The position numbers and the translations under genes are program-made. From Phaeotremella fagi (taxonomy: Eukaryota; Basidiomycota; Tremellomycetes; Tremellales; Phaeotremellaceae), in contig BCHU01000001.1 in NCBI GenBank assembly GCA_001599715.1, positions 1,597,634-1,661,633 on the forward strand: 64,000 bases of DNA, given 5' to 3'. Positions 26,547 to 37,216 of this stretch are shown in pieces. Position 1 is the stretch's first letter. Each line of letters begins with the position of its first letter. A model generated the notes under the pieces. It saw only the letters and a program-made list of their open reading frames with translations. It was not told where the DNA came from and searched no databases.

Positions 26547-27273
26547 TTAATGTGCTAGAAACGATGTCAGTTAAGTGATCAACGACTGAAATCACAAACA
26601 ACTCACCTTCGGGTGTCTAATAAATTTGGAAAGAGGTTGAGTCAGTCAGTAAATAACCTTATTACAAAAGTCGAAAAAGAAAATACCTTTGCGATGTAAT
26701 CGATAGCTTAATCACGAAGTCAGTACCAATAACCATCACTCAAGACAAACGTGAAAACCTACCCTGTCCAACGGTCGTGATCTCATCAGCTTCAGCGTCT
26801 GGGATCTCGATACCGAATTCCTCTTCGATCGCCATGACCACCTCGACGGCGTCTAGGGAATCGAGTCCTAGATCTGAAGTGAATGTTGCGTGGGTGGTGA
26901 GCTAGTTGGGGTTAGTTACGAGGTACTGGAATAGGAAGGAAGAGGGTATAACAATGGATTGTATCTTGATTACCACAGCAACATCGGGAAAAATGGAACT
27001 TCATTCCACATTCATCCGATGTCCAATCGCCAATCGCAATAGTCACCCCCAAAAAAACCCAAGACCCACCTTTCCACCATCAACTTTCTCGAAAGATTTC
27101 AAAACATCCAAAACTCGTTCACTGATGATCTCCTTACTCAAACCTGCAGAGGCGGCGTAAGATCTGAATTGAGGTGCGAGGGAGACCGTGAGAGGGAGGG
27201 CGGCTGGACGTGTGGCTGGGATGAAAGTTGGGATGATTGATCTTTTGAGGATTGGGAGTGTTGAGCGGAACAT
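26547..27273 (-). CDS. ACP1: Mitochondrial acyl carrier protein
   Basis: Carries acyl chains in mitochondrial type II fatty-acid/lipoate synthesis and is an accessory subunit of complex I; also binds LYR-motif assembly factors. Five exons (27070-27273, 26763-26901, 26687-26706, 26607-26616, 26547-26554) total 381 nt, 126 residues. The N-terminal 45 residues are Arg/Ala/Ser-rich ([12 protein letters not shown]...FRSYAAS), a mitochondrial presequence. The phosphopantetheine site is [20 protein letters not shown], with helix 3 region [21 protein letters not shown]. The last two coding exons are 10 and 8 nt; joining them yields the standard KTPEAH ending. The 166-nt intron 1 is the longest in the gene. 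Divergent from bL17m. Confidence 0.92.
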
Positions 27274-27480
27274 TGTGAGTGTGGGTGTTGGGGATGAGTG
27301 AATGGTTGGGAGTAGATAGGATAGGATGGGATAGGATGGGATTACTTATGGGTGACAATTATCTCGATACGTATGGTGGATGGAGGTAATTACCGAATAT
27401 CACCGAATGTGGCGTTTATTATTTCGAGATTTAAATTAAAGATCAGAGATTGTTCGAATGACTATATACTTGACAACAAC
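27274..27480. promoter_or_regulatory. Divergent promoter ACP1 / bL17m
   Basis: 207 bp between start codons of two mitochondrial-protein genes. It holds tandem TAGGATGGGA units at about 27317-27342. Confidence 0.6.
27315..27342. repeat. Short TAGGATGGGA tandem repeat
   Basis: GATAGGATAGGATGGGATAG and continuation: about two and a half copies of a 10-bp unit in the ACP1/bL17m promoter. Could be leader sequence, nucleosome-excluding or a factor site; not determinable here. Confidence 0.5.
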
Positions 27481-28634
27481 ATGAAGCACGGATTAAAATT
27501 AAGGAAGCTACAAAGAACTTCTTCACATAGATACGCTCTTTTGAGGTAGGTCAAGATTCATGAACAAAACCAAGATCTAATCCACATCTACACCAAACAG
27601 GAATCTAGTCTCTGCTCTACTTCATCATGAAAGTATAAAAACCACCGTCCCAAAAGCTAAAGAAGCTGCTAGGATGGCTGAAAAAGTTAGTCGTTGACTC
27701 TTGATTCATTTCGAATAATTATTGACAACTGCGTAGATCATCACACTGGGTAAAAAAGGAACTGATCCAGCTCGAAGAGCTGCCATCGCTTTTTTAATGG
27801 TAAGATTCAAGTTTTTTGTTCTTATCTAAGTCAGATTATAGCCACCACATCACACCCCTTCTTCAGCAATATACAACAACGAAAAACCCCCACCTCAACC
27901 TCTATCCTATCCCACAGCCTCCAGCTCCAGTTCCAGCTCCAGCTCCACCGACCCAGAAGACCCCGAACAATTCATCCCAGAAACCCACAAAACCCTCCTC
28001 CCAAAACTCTTCCAAACCCTATCGAAACGCTACGAAAACAGACCAGGCGGATACACCCGTATAAACAAATACGGTCGTCGACCTGGTGATAACGCCCCCA
28101 TCGCTGTGGTGAGTCTAGTCGATGGACCTAGGGATTTCAAGTTTGAGATGGTGGCTAGGGCTTTGGGGAAGGAGAATGGATTTTTGGGGAGGGAGTCGGT
28201 TGGGGATGAGGTTGGTTTTGAGGGTTTGGGATTGAGAGAGAGGACTTTGAGGGGTTTGGAGAAGGTACTGAAATTTAGAGATGGGGAGGGGAAGGAGTTG
28301 TTGATTGAAAAAGCGAATGAATACGCTGTAAGTGAACGAATAGAATTTTAGCCCTTTAAGACTTGAACTAATGAGTTCGCTATTGTCGTAGTCCACATTA
28401 AAAGCAGAATCATCCCTTGGACACAGACAAAAACTGATCGAAGAAAAACCAAGACCAAACTTCGCTGCTATCAGGGGTATAACCGTTCCTTACCAAGGTA
28501 GAAGACATTTAGCCGGTGAACGAATGCCTGGAATGCCTGTCACTCAAACTGGATTAGGTTTAGCTAGAGGTGAACTTGGTAGGAAAGCTTTTGGTCATTC
28601 TGAAAAAAGAATACCAAAGTTTTTGGGGGAGTAG
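27481..28634 (+). CDS. Mitochondrial large-subunit ribosomal protein bL17m
   Basis: Five exons (27481-27545, 27601-27685, 27737-27799, 27842-28327, 28392-28634) sum to 942 nt, 313 residues. The first 90 residues are a canonical bL17: [69 protein letters not shown]. After a Ser-rich insertion (eight serines) the fold is completed by [20 protein letters not shown]. The C-terminal half is a mitochondrial extension seen in fungal orthologues. No separate presequence: as in other L17m proteins, the mature-like N-terminus follows the initiator Met. Exon 4 starts after ATTATAG, the only acceptor keeping frame. Confidence 0.9.
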
Positions 28635-28901
28635 GGTTGAGATGTATTCATTGTTTTTTGGTATCACTTTGCATAAATTAAGATGTTCAGAACTAGAAAT
28701 CGAATTCAAGAGTGGAATTGGTGAGATTGATTCAGACATTCAGTCGTCACACCAATATCCCTGAGATATTCACAAAACAACTGTAGTCAACAGATAAGTA
28801 CATAAAATAGAAAAATTCAAAAAAGTAACATCTCGTAAACCGAAAGTAACGTCCAGCATCACGTTGAACAAAAGGTCATCAAGAAAAATCATACAGTAAG
28901 C

Positions 28902-30898
28902 CTATGAAGCTTTAACCGAACCCGAATGATAATTGAAATTATAAATTCCGTTCTAATCAGAGATTCACAATCAGTGTCAATCGACCCGAATTCAAAAATT
29001 CGATAGAGAAGACCTACCCAACAATCAGAACTGACAGTAACGTCACCTTGACCATTATAGATTTGACCTGAAGTCAAAGCCAGGGTGAACTGCTGTACAC
29101 CAGGACTCATTGGGATTTTTAAGATCTGAATCCCGGCGTTGACGGTTTGGACGACTTGGGAGTTGGATCCTGAAGTTACTGAGACTACTCCACCGTTTTT
29201 GGTTAGTGCCGCAACGAAGATTGTGTCGCTAACGAACTGAACGAGATTACATTGTTAGTGACCAAACAGACGAATGAGGGACAACTTACATCGTAGCCTG
29301 TCGGTCTACTTCCTACGTTATCGGTTGAATCGCATTCGGCATCTTTCAAGTGTGGTCTGTACCAGTAAACTATCATTTCAGTTTCGACTATGGGGGTTTG
29401 AGAACCTGATTTGAAAGCTTGGATGTAAGGGTAGGTGAGATCTAGCATTGGTGTGTGGTCAAGTCCTTTCGCCCAGAGTGAAGAACCGTCATCTGTATGT
29501 GGGGTGTTGTAGGGTCCGATATAATGTGATTCTCCATAATCGTTCCATGTAACCACTAGATTTATCATCAGCATCCGACTCATGCATTAGACCTTGACCG
29601 CCACTCACACTCGATGAAATTCAATTGATCACCTAAAGCTAAAATCTCTTCCCATCTATCATAAACCAAAGTTTCAGATTTAAAGATCCAATTTTTGGGA
29701 TAGGGAACCTCGTTACCGAAATGAGTTGAGAACCAGTAAGAAACCGGAGCCATGTAATGTTTATCAGTTGAATTCGTCAAAGCTAAATAAGCTAGATCTC
29801 TGGAATCGTCCATTGGAGCGTCAACTGGTGTGTTATCTGGTTGACCTGGCCATGCGCACCTATAAATCCAAACCAGGTCAATCGAATACGATGAAACCAA
29901 GAAAATACACTTACCAAGAGAACAACCCCTCCAAACCCGAATTATCGACGTTGGACTGTGTAGCCTCCCAAAACGGCATAGCGAAAATATCTTCACCCAA
30001 CCCAGATGAAACAGCACTATAATCTGTACCATCTCCAATGAAACTCGAAACGAAAGGTTTCCCATCAACCCTCAAATGAGCCGTTTGACCAACATATCGT
30101 TTCAAGATATCGACAACACCACTAGTGTTGGATGGCGAATACCAATTGAAATCGAATGAAATGAAACAACCGAAATTACCGACTGCCTCTGCTGCTGCGA
30201 AAGCTAGATCGAGTTGGGCGATGGTATAGGAATCGACACCGATGTTTAATGCGAACCCTGTTATACCGTACGATTGGGCTAAACGCATATCGTTCTCCCA
30301 ATCTGATTGTTGGTAGGTGCTGACAATGCCTACCATGAAATGAGCGAAAACGTGTTTATCCGTTGAGGAGGTTTGGACGTTTGATCCGGATGGAACTGGG
30401 GTTGAAGGAGTTGAGACTGAGACTGTTGACGCTGGAGTTGAAGATGTGATTGAACTGCCACTTGAACTGATGGCTGTTGCGGAAACTGCTGACGAAGGAC
30501 TTGAGAGAGTGGCGGAAGCACCGGTATCGACTGAAGGACTCGAGGGGTTAACAGCAAGTACGGGATTAGTGATAGCGGCAGCGGCACTGGAAACGGTAGA
30601 TGAATCATCTGTAGCATATCAGTTATCTTCATCTCACGTAAGTAAGAAGCCATAACTCACCAACCCAAACACTAGTGGTGACCTCTACCCAATGACGAGC
30701 TTGGCAAGCAGTGTTACTGGTTGAATCTAGGGAAAGTCATCAGTTCAATCTCATAAAGCATAATGACTCACCATCACGTTGTTGAATGTGACCATGTCCA
30801 TGTTTGGCATGACGTGAACGTCTATGTGAGATTTTAGCGTCTGTGAGATGAGTGGTGACGAGAAGTAACAATATCAATTTGATATTGAAAGGCATCAT
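28902..30898 (-). CDS. GH71 alpha-1,3-glucanase (mutanase family), secreted
   Basis: Family GH71 enzymes hydrolyse alpha-1,3-glucan of fungal walls (in fission yeast, Agn1 splits daughter cells). Start ATG at 30898 gives a signal peptide (MMPFNIKLILLLLVTTHLTD) and a His/Arg-rich segment. A short Cys-containing piece (NTACQARHWVEVTTSVWV) and about 70 residues of Ser/Thr-rich linker precede the catalytic domain, which begins HVFAHFMVGIVSTYQQSDWE. Further GH71 features: GITGFALNIG, FISFDFNWYS, WCAWPGQPDN, APVSYWFSTHFG, VTWNDYGESHYIGP, and the end NGIYNFNYHSGSVKAS after a final intron. At least seven exons; the WNDYGES motif is rebuilt only with donor GAGT/GTGAGTGG. The Ser/Thr linker is likely O-mannosylated. 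No GPI signal. Confidence 0.88.
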
Positions 30899-31527
30899 TT
30901 TGATGGGTGGAAAAGAACAGTGATTTGATTATCCTTTGATGTTGATCGGTTTGAATGTTGAATGGAAATCAAGAGACGAGAAGTTGTTCAACGAATATGT
31001 TTAAGAGAATGTGATATCCAAAAGAATGTGAGTGGGTAGATGTTTGAGACTACTGAATGACTAAAGGACGTTTAGATTGAATGAGGTTCTACCTAAGTAC
31101 AACGTCGGAGGATTAAGTTGGATCAAATTGAAGTTAGTAGAGAGAAGATGAGACGAGATGTGAGGAGATGGGATGATGTAAATTAGAGAGGAGTAAGGAA
31201 TAAACAATAAAGAGTATAAGGTAAAAGTAAAATCTATGACTTGAGAAAAGGGAAGAAAAGAGAGAAGAGAAGAAACCGAAAAGAGGGTTGTTGCCTTTTG
31301 ATTGATGAAACTGAGCCTGCTGCTCTTCCCCAACGATCTCAGTTGATTGTTTCATTCATCAAGTCACAATCAGTGCCTTACCCCTTTCATCGAATGACGG
31401 TGATCAGTGCGTTACCGTTGACGTTACTCCGTGTGCATTGATCGCTGTCCGCCACACCTTTACTTGCCAATCTGAAACCAAGTCCGAGCGTGATGGTAAT
31501 GTGTCATCTCACTGTCACTGCCATTGT
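30899..31527. other. GH71 upstream region and ClpP 3' gap
   Basis: 629 bp with the GH71 promoter and ClpP 3' UTR, both minus-strand genes. A purine-rich tract lies at 31240-31285 (AAAGGGAAGAAAAGAGAGAA). No supported gene. Confidence 0.45.
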
Positions 31528-32486
31528 CTACACCTCCGCTCTCTTCTCTACTATCTTATCTATAATACCAAATTCAACAGCTTCTTCTGCAGTCATGAAA
31601 TAATCTCTTTCCAACGCTTTTTCTACTTGAACGTCAGCGTAAAGAATAATAGAGTTTTTCTACGGGGCACCCACCAAATCTATCTCTAGCCGTTTCCCTC
31701 TCCTCACCAGGTCTCGTACAATGACTAGCATAAATATCCGTCAACGACGCCCGTATCCTTAAAATCTCTTTTGCATGTAAAGCGATATCAGAAGCTTGAC
31801 CAGAAGCCCCTCCCGAAGGTTCTACATCCAATGTCAGTCAAACCAACCAAACCAAACCCACCAAAAGAAAAAACTCACGATGTATCATGACACTACTATT
31901 CTTCAACGCGAATCGATGACCTTTCTCACCACCACTCAAAAGTAGACTACCCATACTAGCAGCCTGACCTAGACAGAAGGTATGAACGGGTGAACTGATA
32001 TATTGCATCGTGTCGTAGATAGCTAAACCGGCTGTTACACTTCCACCAGGTGAGTTTATATATAGTTTAATTGGTTTTTTGGAATCTTCTGCTTCGAGGA
32101 ATAAGAGTTGGGCTGTTAGGAGGGTTGAAGGTGCTTCTGAAACCTAGATGTTGCTTTTAGTTATACTTTACCATGTTGATTGGAAATGTTGGAGGAGGGA
32201 TAACTCACTGGACCAAGGAATATTACTCTCTCACGTAAAAGCCTTGAATAGATGTCATAACTCCTTTCACCTCTAGCCTAAGATATTCAATCAGACAATG
32301 TATAGAACAATAAACCTCATGGTAAACTTTACCCACAGTCTGTTCAACAACAATCGGTACCAAAGCATCCCTAATAACAGGATTCGAAGTTGGATCGTTG
32401 AAACCTTCTGATGAAAATCCGAACCCTCTTTTCTGGGATTGCAGAGATTTTGATAGTTTGGTTAGTGATCTCAGAGAGCGATTCAT
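31528..32486 (-). CDS. Mitochondrial ClpP, ATP-dependent Clp protease proteolytic subunit
   Basis: Matrix serine peptidase that forms tetradecamers fed by ClpX. From ATG at 32486 the leader [21 protein letters not shown] is basic and Ser-rich (mitochondrial). The body shows [53 protein letters not shown], the nucleophile [14 protein letters not shown], the histidine HEPSGG, and the terminal [20 protein letters not shown]. Ser and His of the triad are in place; the histidine motif reads HEPSGG where many ClpPs have HQPxGG or HEPxGG. Introns: the first uses donor ACT/GTGGGTAAAG, and intron 3 splits the His motif. About five exons. Ascomycete yeasts mostly lack ClpP, so this fits a basidiomycete. 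Confidence 0.92.
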
Positions 32487-32684
32487 GTTGTATAAGAAGA
32501 AAGGATGTATAGAGCTTTATTGACGTATATACAATGGATCAATATTACAATCAGTCGTGAAAGAGCGATCGTTGTTTCGTAAGGGGAAGACATCACGTGA
32601 TCTTGGTGGCAACGTACTCAAAGCTAAGCTGAAATGATAGTTCATCGTCACCAATACCCACCATAACATCCACCGCCCCCAACA
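32487..32684. promoter_or_regulatory. Divergent promoter ClpP / GRAM-WBP2-like gene
   Basis: 198 bp between outward start codons. It contains a TCACGTGA E-box palindrome at about 32594-32601 (CATCACGTGATC), the CACGTG core bound by bHLH factors. Confidence 0.55.
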
Positions 32685-33425
32685 ATGTCGTTGAACACAA
32701 TAAAGGCAAACTCAACACCACAATCAGTAGGAGGTGAGTCAATCCCACAGACCAGTCCTCATGCAGCCCAAAATTCATTCTCACTCCTACCGCAGACGAA
32801 CAAATCCTCTTGGGAGGTGTCCCAACCGATATAGAACTCAGGATACCAGCGACCATCTCCGGACCTAAACGTGTTGAATATTCGAAAGGCAGAATATGGA
32901 TCAGTGATAAGAGTGTAAGTCGTCTCATGCTACTTCAATAAAACGCAAGTGGTTGATACAAGGACGAAAAGGTCATATTCGTTAGTACATCAATTGAATC
33001 GAGTTCCTACGACACCCCACCAACCCTTGAATCACTAAAGATACCCTATGTAAGCAATCGTCCAAAAAGCTTCAAATACAATCCATCATCTAATTGAAGA
33101 CCTCGAAAAATAGTCAAAATTGTTAGAATCCAAATTCAATCTCCCGCTCTTATCACCCAACAACATCCTGATCTCCTTCCTACCGGACGAATCCAATACC
33201 CTCCCATCTCCTGGTCGAGGGGGTAAGATAGAAGTTAAATTCGTTGTTGGGGACGGCGCTGGACATTCTTTTTGGAAGAGGATCGAGGTTGAACGTGAGC
33301 GCTATGGTGTGAGGGTGAGGGAGGAGGAGACATTACGTGAGTTGTTTAGGTCGCTTCAACTTTTTGGTTTGGTTTGCGAGGTGACTGATGGTATTTCTTT
33401 AGCTGTTTATACACCTCGAGATTGA
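32685..33425 (+). CDS. GRAM/PH-like protein, WBP2 type
   Basis: Exons 32685-32733, 32796-32914, 32972-33049 and 33114-33425 total 558 nt, 185 residues. The pattern GGVPTDIELRIPATISGPKR, then RIWISDKSVIFVSTS, then PTLESLKIPYSKL and the segment NILISFLP corresponds to the GRAM-like fold of WW-domain-binding protein 2 homologues, which bind phospholipids and, in animals, act as coactivators via PPxY motifs. No PPxY is seen here, so only the GRAM-like part is conserved. The tail (GHSFWKRIEVERERYGVRV) is charged and helical. Function in fungi is unknown to me; the assignment rests on the pattern of strands and is moderate. Confidence 0.7.
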
Positions 33426-33559
33426 TTTTATCTTCAAAGAGACTGATTGACATTCGCAAGACAGAAGGGAGTTGTAAGAAATTGAATCCAAGTCATAAAT
33501 CATGTAGTATACAATAAAATCACCATGTAAAACCAAACATAAACTCCTTTGCACCACCC

Positions 33560-35123
33560 TCACCCACTCCTCCTAGGGAACCACCAAACCACCTCCTTCC
33601 CCCCCTCCCGTTCCCGAACAACCCTAACAAACTTACTAACCAACTTATCCCTCTCCTTCAAATCACCCTCCCTAGTCAACCCTTTCAAAAACGGTAAAAT
33701 ATCTTCAGGTCGCCATTTACTTTTCGTCAGGAACAAATCGGAGAATCTAGTGGCTGGATGGAGTGGTAACGTGTTGATTGAGAATTGTTTGATTTGTTCG
33801 GGTTTCTGGGTGGTTTTGTCGATGATCAGATGTTCACCCTGGGGTAATGGGGATTAGCATTTGGTTATTTAGGAAAGAGATATTTATGGGTTTTCCTTAC
33901 TTCTAACATTTTTATGGAGATCAGACTCGACCAATCGCCTACTTCTGCTGCCCAATTTTTCATGAATGTTTCGAGTGGAATGGTTTCGCCCTGAGTGATG
34001 AGTTGGAGTCAGTCAATGTGAGGTTACAATAGAATAAACAGATAGGGTAGTGTGATTAAAAGCAGCCCACTGGACAAATAAATTCTCAACTGCTATCGCA
34101 ATCCAAAGATCCCCACCCCAATGAAACCATCCAAACCTACCTTCAACTCATCCAACAAACTTTTCCCAACCTCCCTAACGATTCTCTCCAAATCACCAAC
34201 CCATTCCCCTTCCCCCTCCCTTCCACCTCGTACCTCCCCAAAAAGACCCAAAACTCCATAAAAAATCTCAATCTGTAAATCATGGTCGTCGATCAAAGTT
34301 TCTTTCAATGGTTCGATTTGACATTTGACTTGTGGAGGTTTATCGGATGGGGATGAATGGAGTGTGAGTAGGGTTAAGAGGATTGTTAAGATGGGTTTCA
34401 GTTTTGTTGGAGGGAGGAGTAACATTTTATCTGAGATGATTTTAATCTTTCAATGAATTGTTTCGCAGAAGTAAGGGATGACGGGGACTTACTATCCACC
34501 TCGATAACGTTCCAATCTTTTAATCCAATTTCCAACTCTTCATCAGAAGCTTGAATAAAACTTTCCAACTGCTGTCGACTATATTTCTTCCTATCCCCAT
34601 CCCCACTGAATTTCCTCTTTTTACCAGAACTGATAGTTTCCTCTTGACCATCTAAACCTAACCATTGTGAATCCCTTAAAATAGTTTTTATCCTGTTCAA
34701 ATTCGGTGCACAGGGGATACATTCAATCACTTGATGTGATGTATCTCTAATTTCCAATGTCGAACCTGAAGCTGACGCAGAAGCGGTGTTGGTGTCGGGT
34801 GGTTGACGAAGGATCAACAATGAATTCGATATTCCAACTGATCGAATGGCGAACGTTGAATTCGGTGTACAAAGAACAGCGTCATCTGACGGTCGTCCTT
34901 TAATAGTCAATCTAATCTCAGGTATAAGCTTCGTTTACAATAGTGACTTAAGACGAAATACATACGGAAACACCTCCCCTTGACCACCTTCAACCTTTTT
35001 CAAAATCTCATTAGGTAATTCCAGCAATTGATAACTTTCTTCTATCTCCACTTCTGTCTCGAGATTGGATTTAGGGAATCGGATGATGACTTGGTTTTTC
35101 GGTAATGTCGTTGATGTTGGCAT
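33560..35123 (-). CDS. DCC1: DCC1, sister-chromatid cohesion / Ctf18-RFC subunit
   Basis: Dcc1 with Ctf8 and Ctf18 forms an alternative PCNA loader at forks. Exons 34966-35123, 34493-34911, 34141-34430, 33901-33990, 33560-33838 total 1236 nt, 411 residues. Recognised by YQLLELPNEILKKVEGG, the PLTIKGRPSDDAVLCT block followed by FAIRSVGISNSLLIL, the ECIPCAPNLNRIKTILRDSQ block, KYSRQQLESFIQASDEEL and the C-terminal winged-helix region (GETIPLETFMKNWAAEVGDW, LHPATRFSDLFLTKSKWRPE, ending VVWWFPRRSG). Intron 3 (33991-34140) is about 150 nt. The order of elements is the full Dcc1 layout. Confidence 0.85.
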
Positions 35124-35596
35124 TGGGTTTTTGGTTGTTATGTATATATGATTGATTGATGGTAAGGCTAGATAGATTCATGAAAAAAATGATATTCTGG
35201 GAGGACGTTCAAAGTGGAGGCGAAAAAAGTTCGCGTTGAATCGACGCGTTTTGGGATTTGATTTTTTTCGATGTCTCTTTGATTGTTGCGATAAAGTAAG
35301 TATCAAAAACTTTTACAGTCGTATGCTACCATCTTGAAAAGTTATTACCAAGTAATAGATACGAAGTTTATTCCAATTTTGGTTACTTCAAACTTAACTC
35401 TCCAATCGGGACGGAAAAGCTTTCCTCGAATCGAAATTTTAATCTGATTGAACGATGTTCACCGACGTTGCATGCAAATAATTGCATAACCACTTTCAAC
35501 ACTAACGAATTCAGACTCGACTACGACTACGGACCTCAACATGATCTTCAACGATAACCAAGAAAACGGATATCCAATCCAAGCTTGTATCAACCC
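35124..35596. other. DCC1 upstream region and NmrA-gene convergent edge
   Basis: 473 bp. DCC1 reads away to the left on the minus strand; the NmrA-like gene ends at 35597. A 43-codon plus-strand frame (35540-35671) overlaps the last NmrA exon and is judged chance. ATGCAAATAATTGCAT at 35470-35485 is a perfect inverted repeat around a short centre; no known function. Confidence 0.4.
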
Positions 35597-36739
35597 TTAT
35601 TTGAGATCCTTGAAAAGAGGAACAGTCTTGAGGAACTCGGTAAAAGTAGTCAACGGTTCATCGAGGATCTAAATAAAAATGGTCAACAATTTGTCAAGTA
35701 GATACCCAGATTGATAAACCAAAGAATCCAGACTTACCTCATGAGACGCCTCCAAAGATTTACCAGAATAATAACCGAACTCGTCCCCAAGCAATTTCAT
35801 GTTCTCCAACAACTCCTCAGCAATCTTAACAGACATTCCATGACCAGTCAAAACCTTGACATAAACATCATCCGGTGTAGCTGCGAAACTGATCTCAGCC
35901 CCACTAACCGGGAAAGCGGTTTTGAAACTTTCAAGAACCTGTTGGGGAGTGTAATAATCTTGAGCACCGTAGAATTCTTTATTGAGAGCTTTGGATTTAT
36001 TCAATAAAATAGCTTTGATGAATTTACCGGTGTCGGTGGTTGTGTCTATGAGGGGGATTTTTGAGTTTTCGGGGATTGGAAGTGAGAAGACGTATTTCCC
36101 GTCTTGTTCACGGATCGCACTTCCTGGTAAGTTACTCATGTAGAATCCTGGGAGATAGAAGGTCCATGGTAAACCGATTGATTTGATGTATTCTCCAATA
36201 TGAGCTTTGGAGTCGAAATGTTCGACCTTGGAGAGTTTACCGTTAGTCGCTGCGGAACGTGTTGATCAGTACTTATGTCTTTTAAGAAAGAAGATGGAGG
36301 TGACATACCTTTGGTGACGTCAATCAAAGTAGACCAAATGTAATGTTCAACACCAGCAGTCTGAAAATGCAAATCATCAATCACAAAACTCCTCTAATCA
36401 AAAGTAGAATCAATCTCCAAAACCCACCTTAGCAGCATCAGCAATAGCGATCCCCTGTTTCTTCTCAACCTCCATATCCCGACTAGCCCAATAATCAGTA
36501 ACCGCGAAAACGGCATAAGCCCCTTCCAAAGCCTTAACGACCGAAGCTTCATCGTTCAAATCAGCCGAAACCATCTCGACGCCTTTTGAGATTAAAACCT
36601 TTGATTTCTCAGAGGTGGGATCACGGGTGATACCACGTAGTTTGAATTCTTTGGTTGCTTTAGGATCTGAGAGGAGGGATTTGATGACTGATCCACCTTG
36701 AGCGCCGGTGGCTCCGAAGATGACTACTAGTTTTGACAT
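35597..36739 (-). CDS. NmrA-like NAD(P)-binding protein
   Basis: Exons 36428-36739, 36309-36360, 35738-36249 and 35597-35668 total 948 nt, 315 residues. The Rossmann start is KLVVIFGATGAQGGSVIKSL (GxxGxxG), then LRGITRDPTSEKSK, a nucleotide-discriminating Arg, VEMVSADLND and AYAVFAVTDYW, typical of the NmrA/HSCARG atypical short-chain dehydrogenase family that senses redox state. The Lys-containing region YIKSIGLPWTFYLPGFYM takes the place of the catalytic YxxxK seen in true reductases, so it may be a sensor rather than an enzyme. Targets are unknown. It stands alone on its strand with its own 477-bp upstream gap. Confidence 0.85.
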
Positions 36740-37216
36740 TTTTTAGATTGGTTGGTAGTTTTAGTTTTCGTTCTTTGAGAGTAGGTGGGAATGGAATTAG
36801 TTGTTGAGTTTATTTGAAGTTTGAAGTTGGAACAAAGGAAAGTGACGAGTAATTCCAAGCTGCTATTTATACGTCTTCGTTGTCTTCCTTTGAAACTGTA
36901 TTATCTCGGAGACGTTGCTTTGTGATTATCAATCTATGTACTGTATCGTCAATCAGCTCGCTCTAAGATCTAGATGTATCTATAAGATCCGTAAAGTAAG
37001 TATCTAATCCAACCCATGATCTGTCATCAACCTCGCTCTTGAAACCGAACATAAAGGGATGCCGTAATACGTTATACGCGGTGACGGTGACATATGCTGC
37101 TTGGCAGTCAACGTGGGAACACCTATCCCTAAACAGGCAGTTTAGATTCTTAGATCTACGTAGTGATACAACAACATATAATCTACTAAAATACTATACT
37201 ATACCAATATAACACC
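36740..37216. other. NmrA-gene upstream region
   Basis: 477 bp between the NmrA-like start and the TAF12 stop, both minus. AT-rich stretch near 37160-37210. No gene or motif supported. Confidence 0.4.

Noticed and set aside
35540..35671. 43-codon plus-strand frame starting MIFNDNQENG
   Set aside because: It overlaps antisense the last coding exon of the NmrA-like gene, whose frame explains it.
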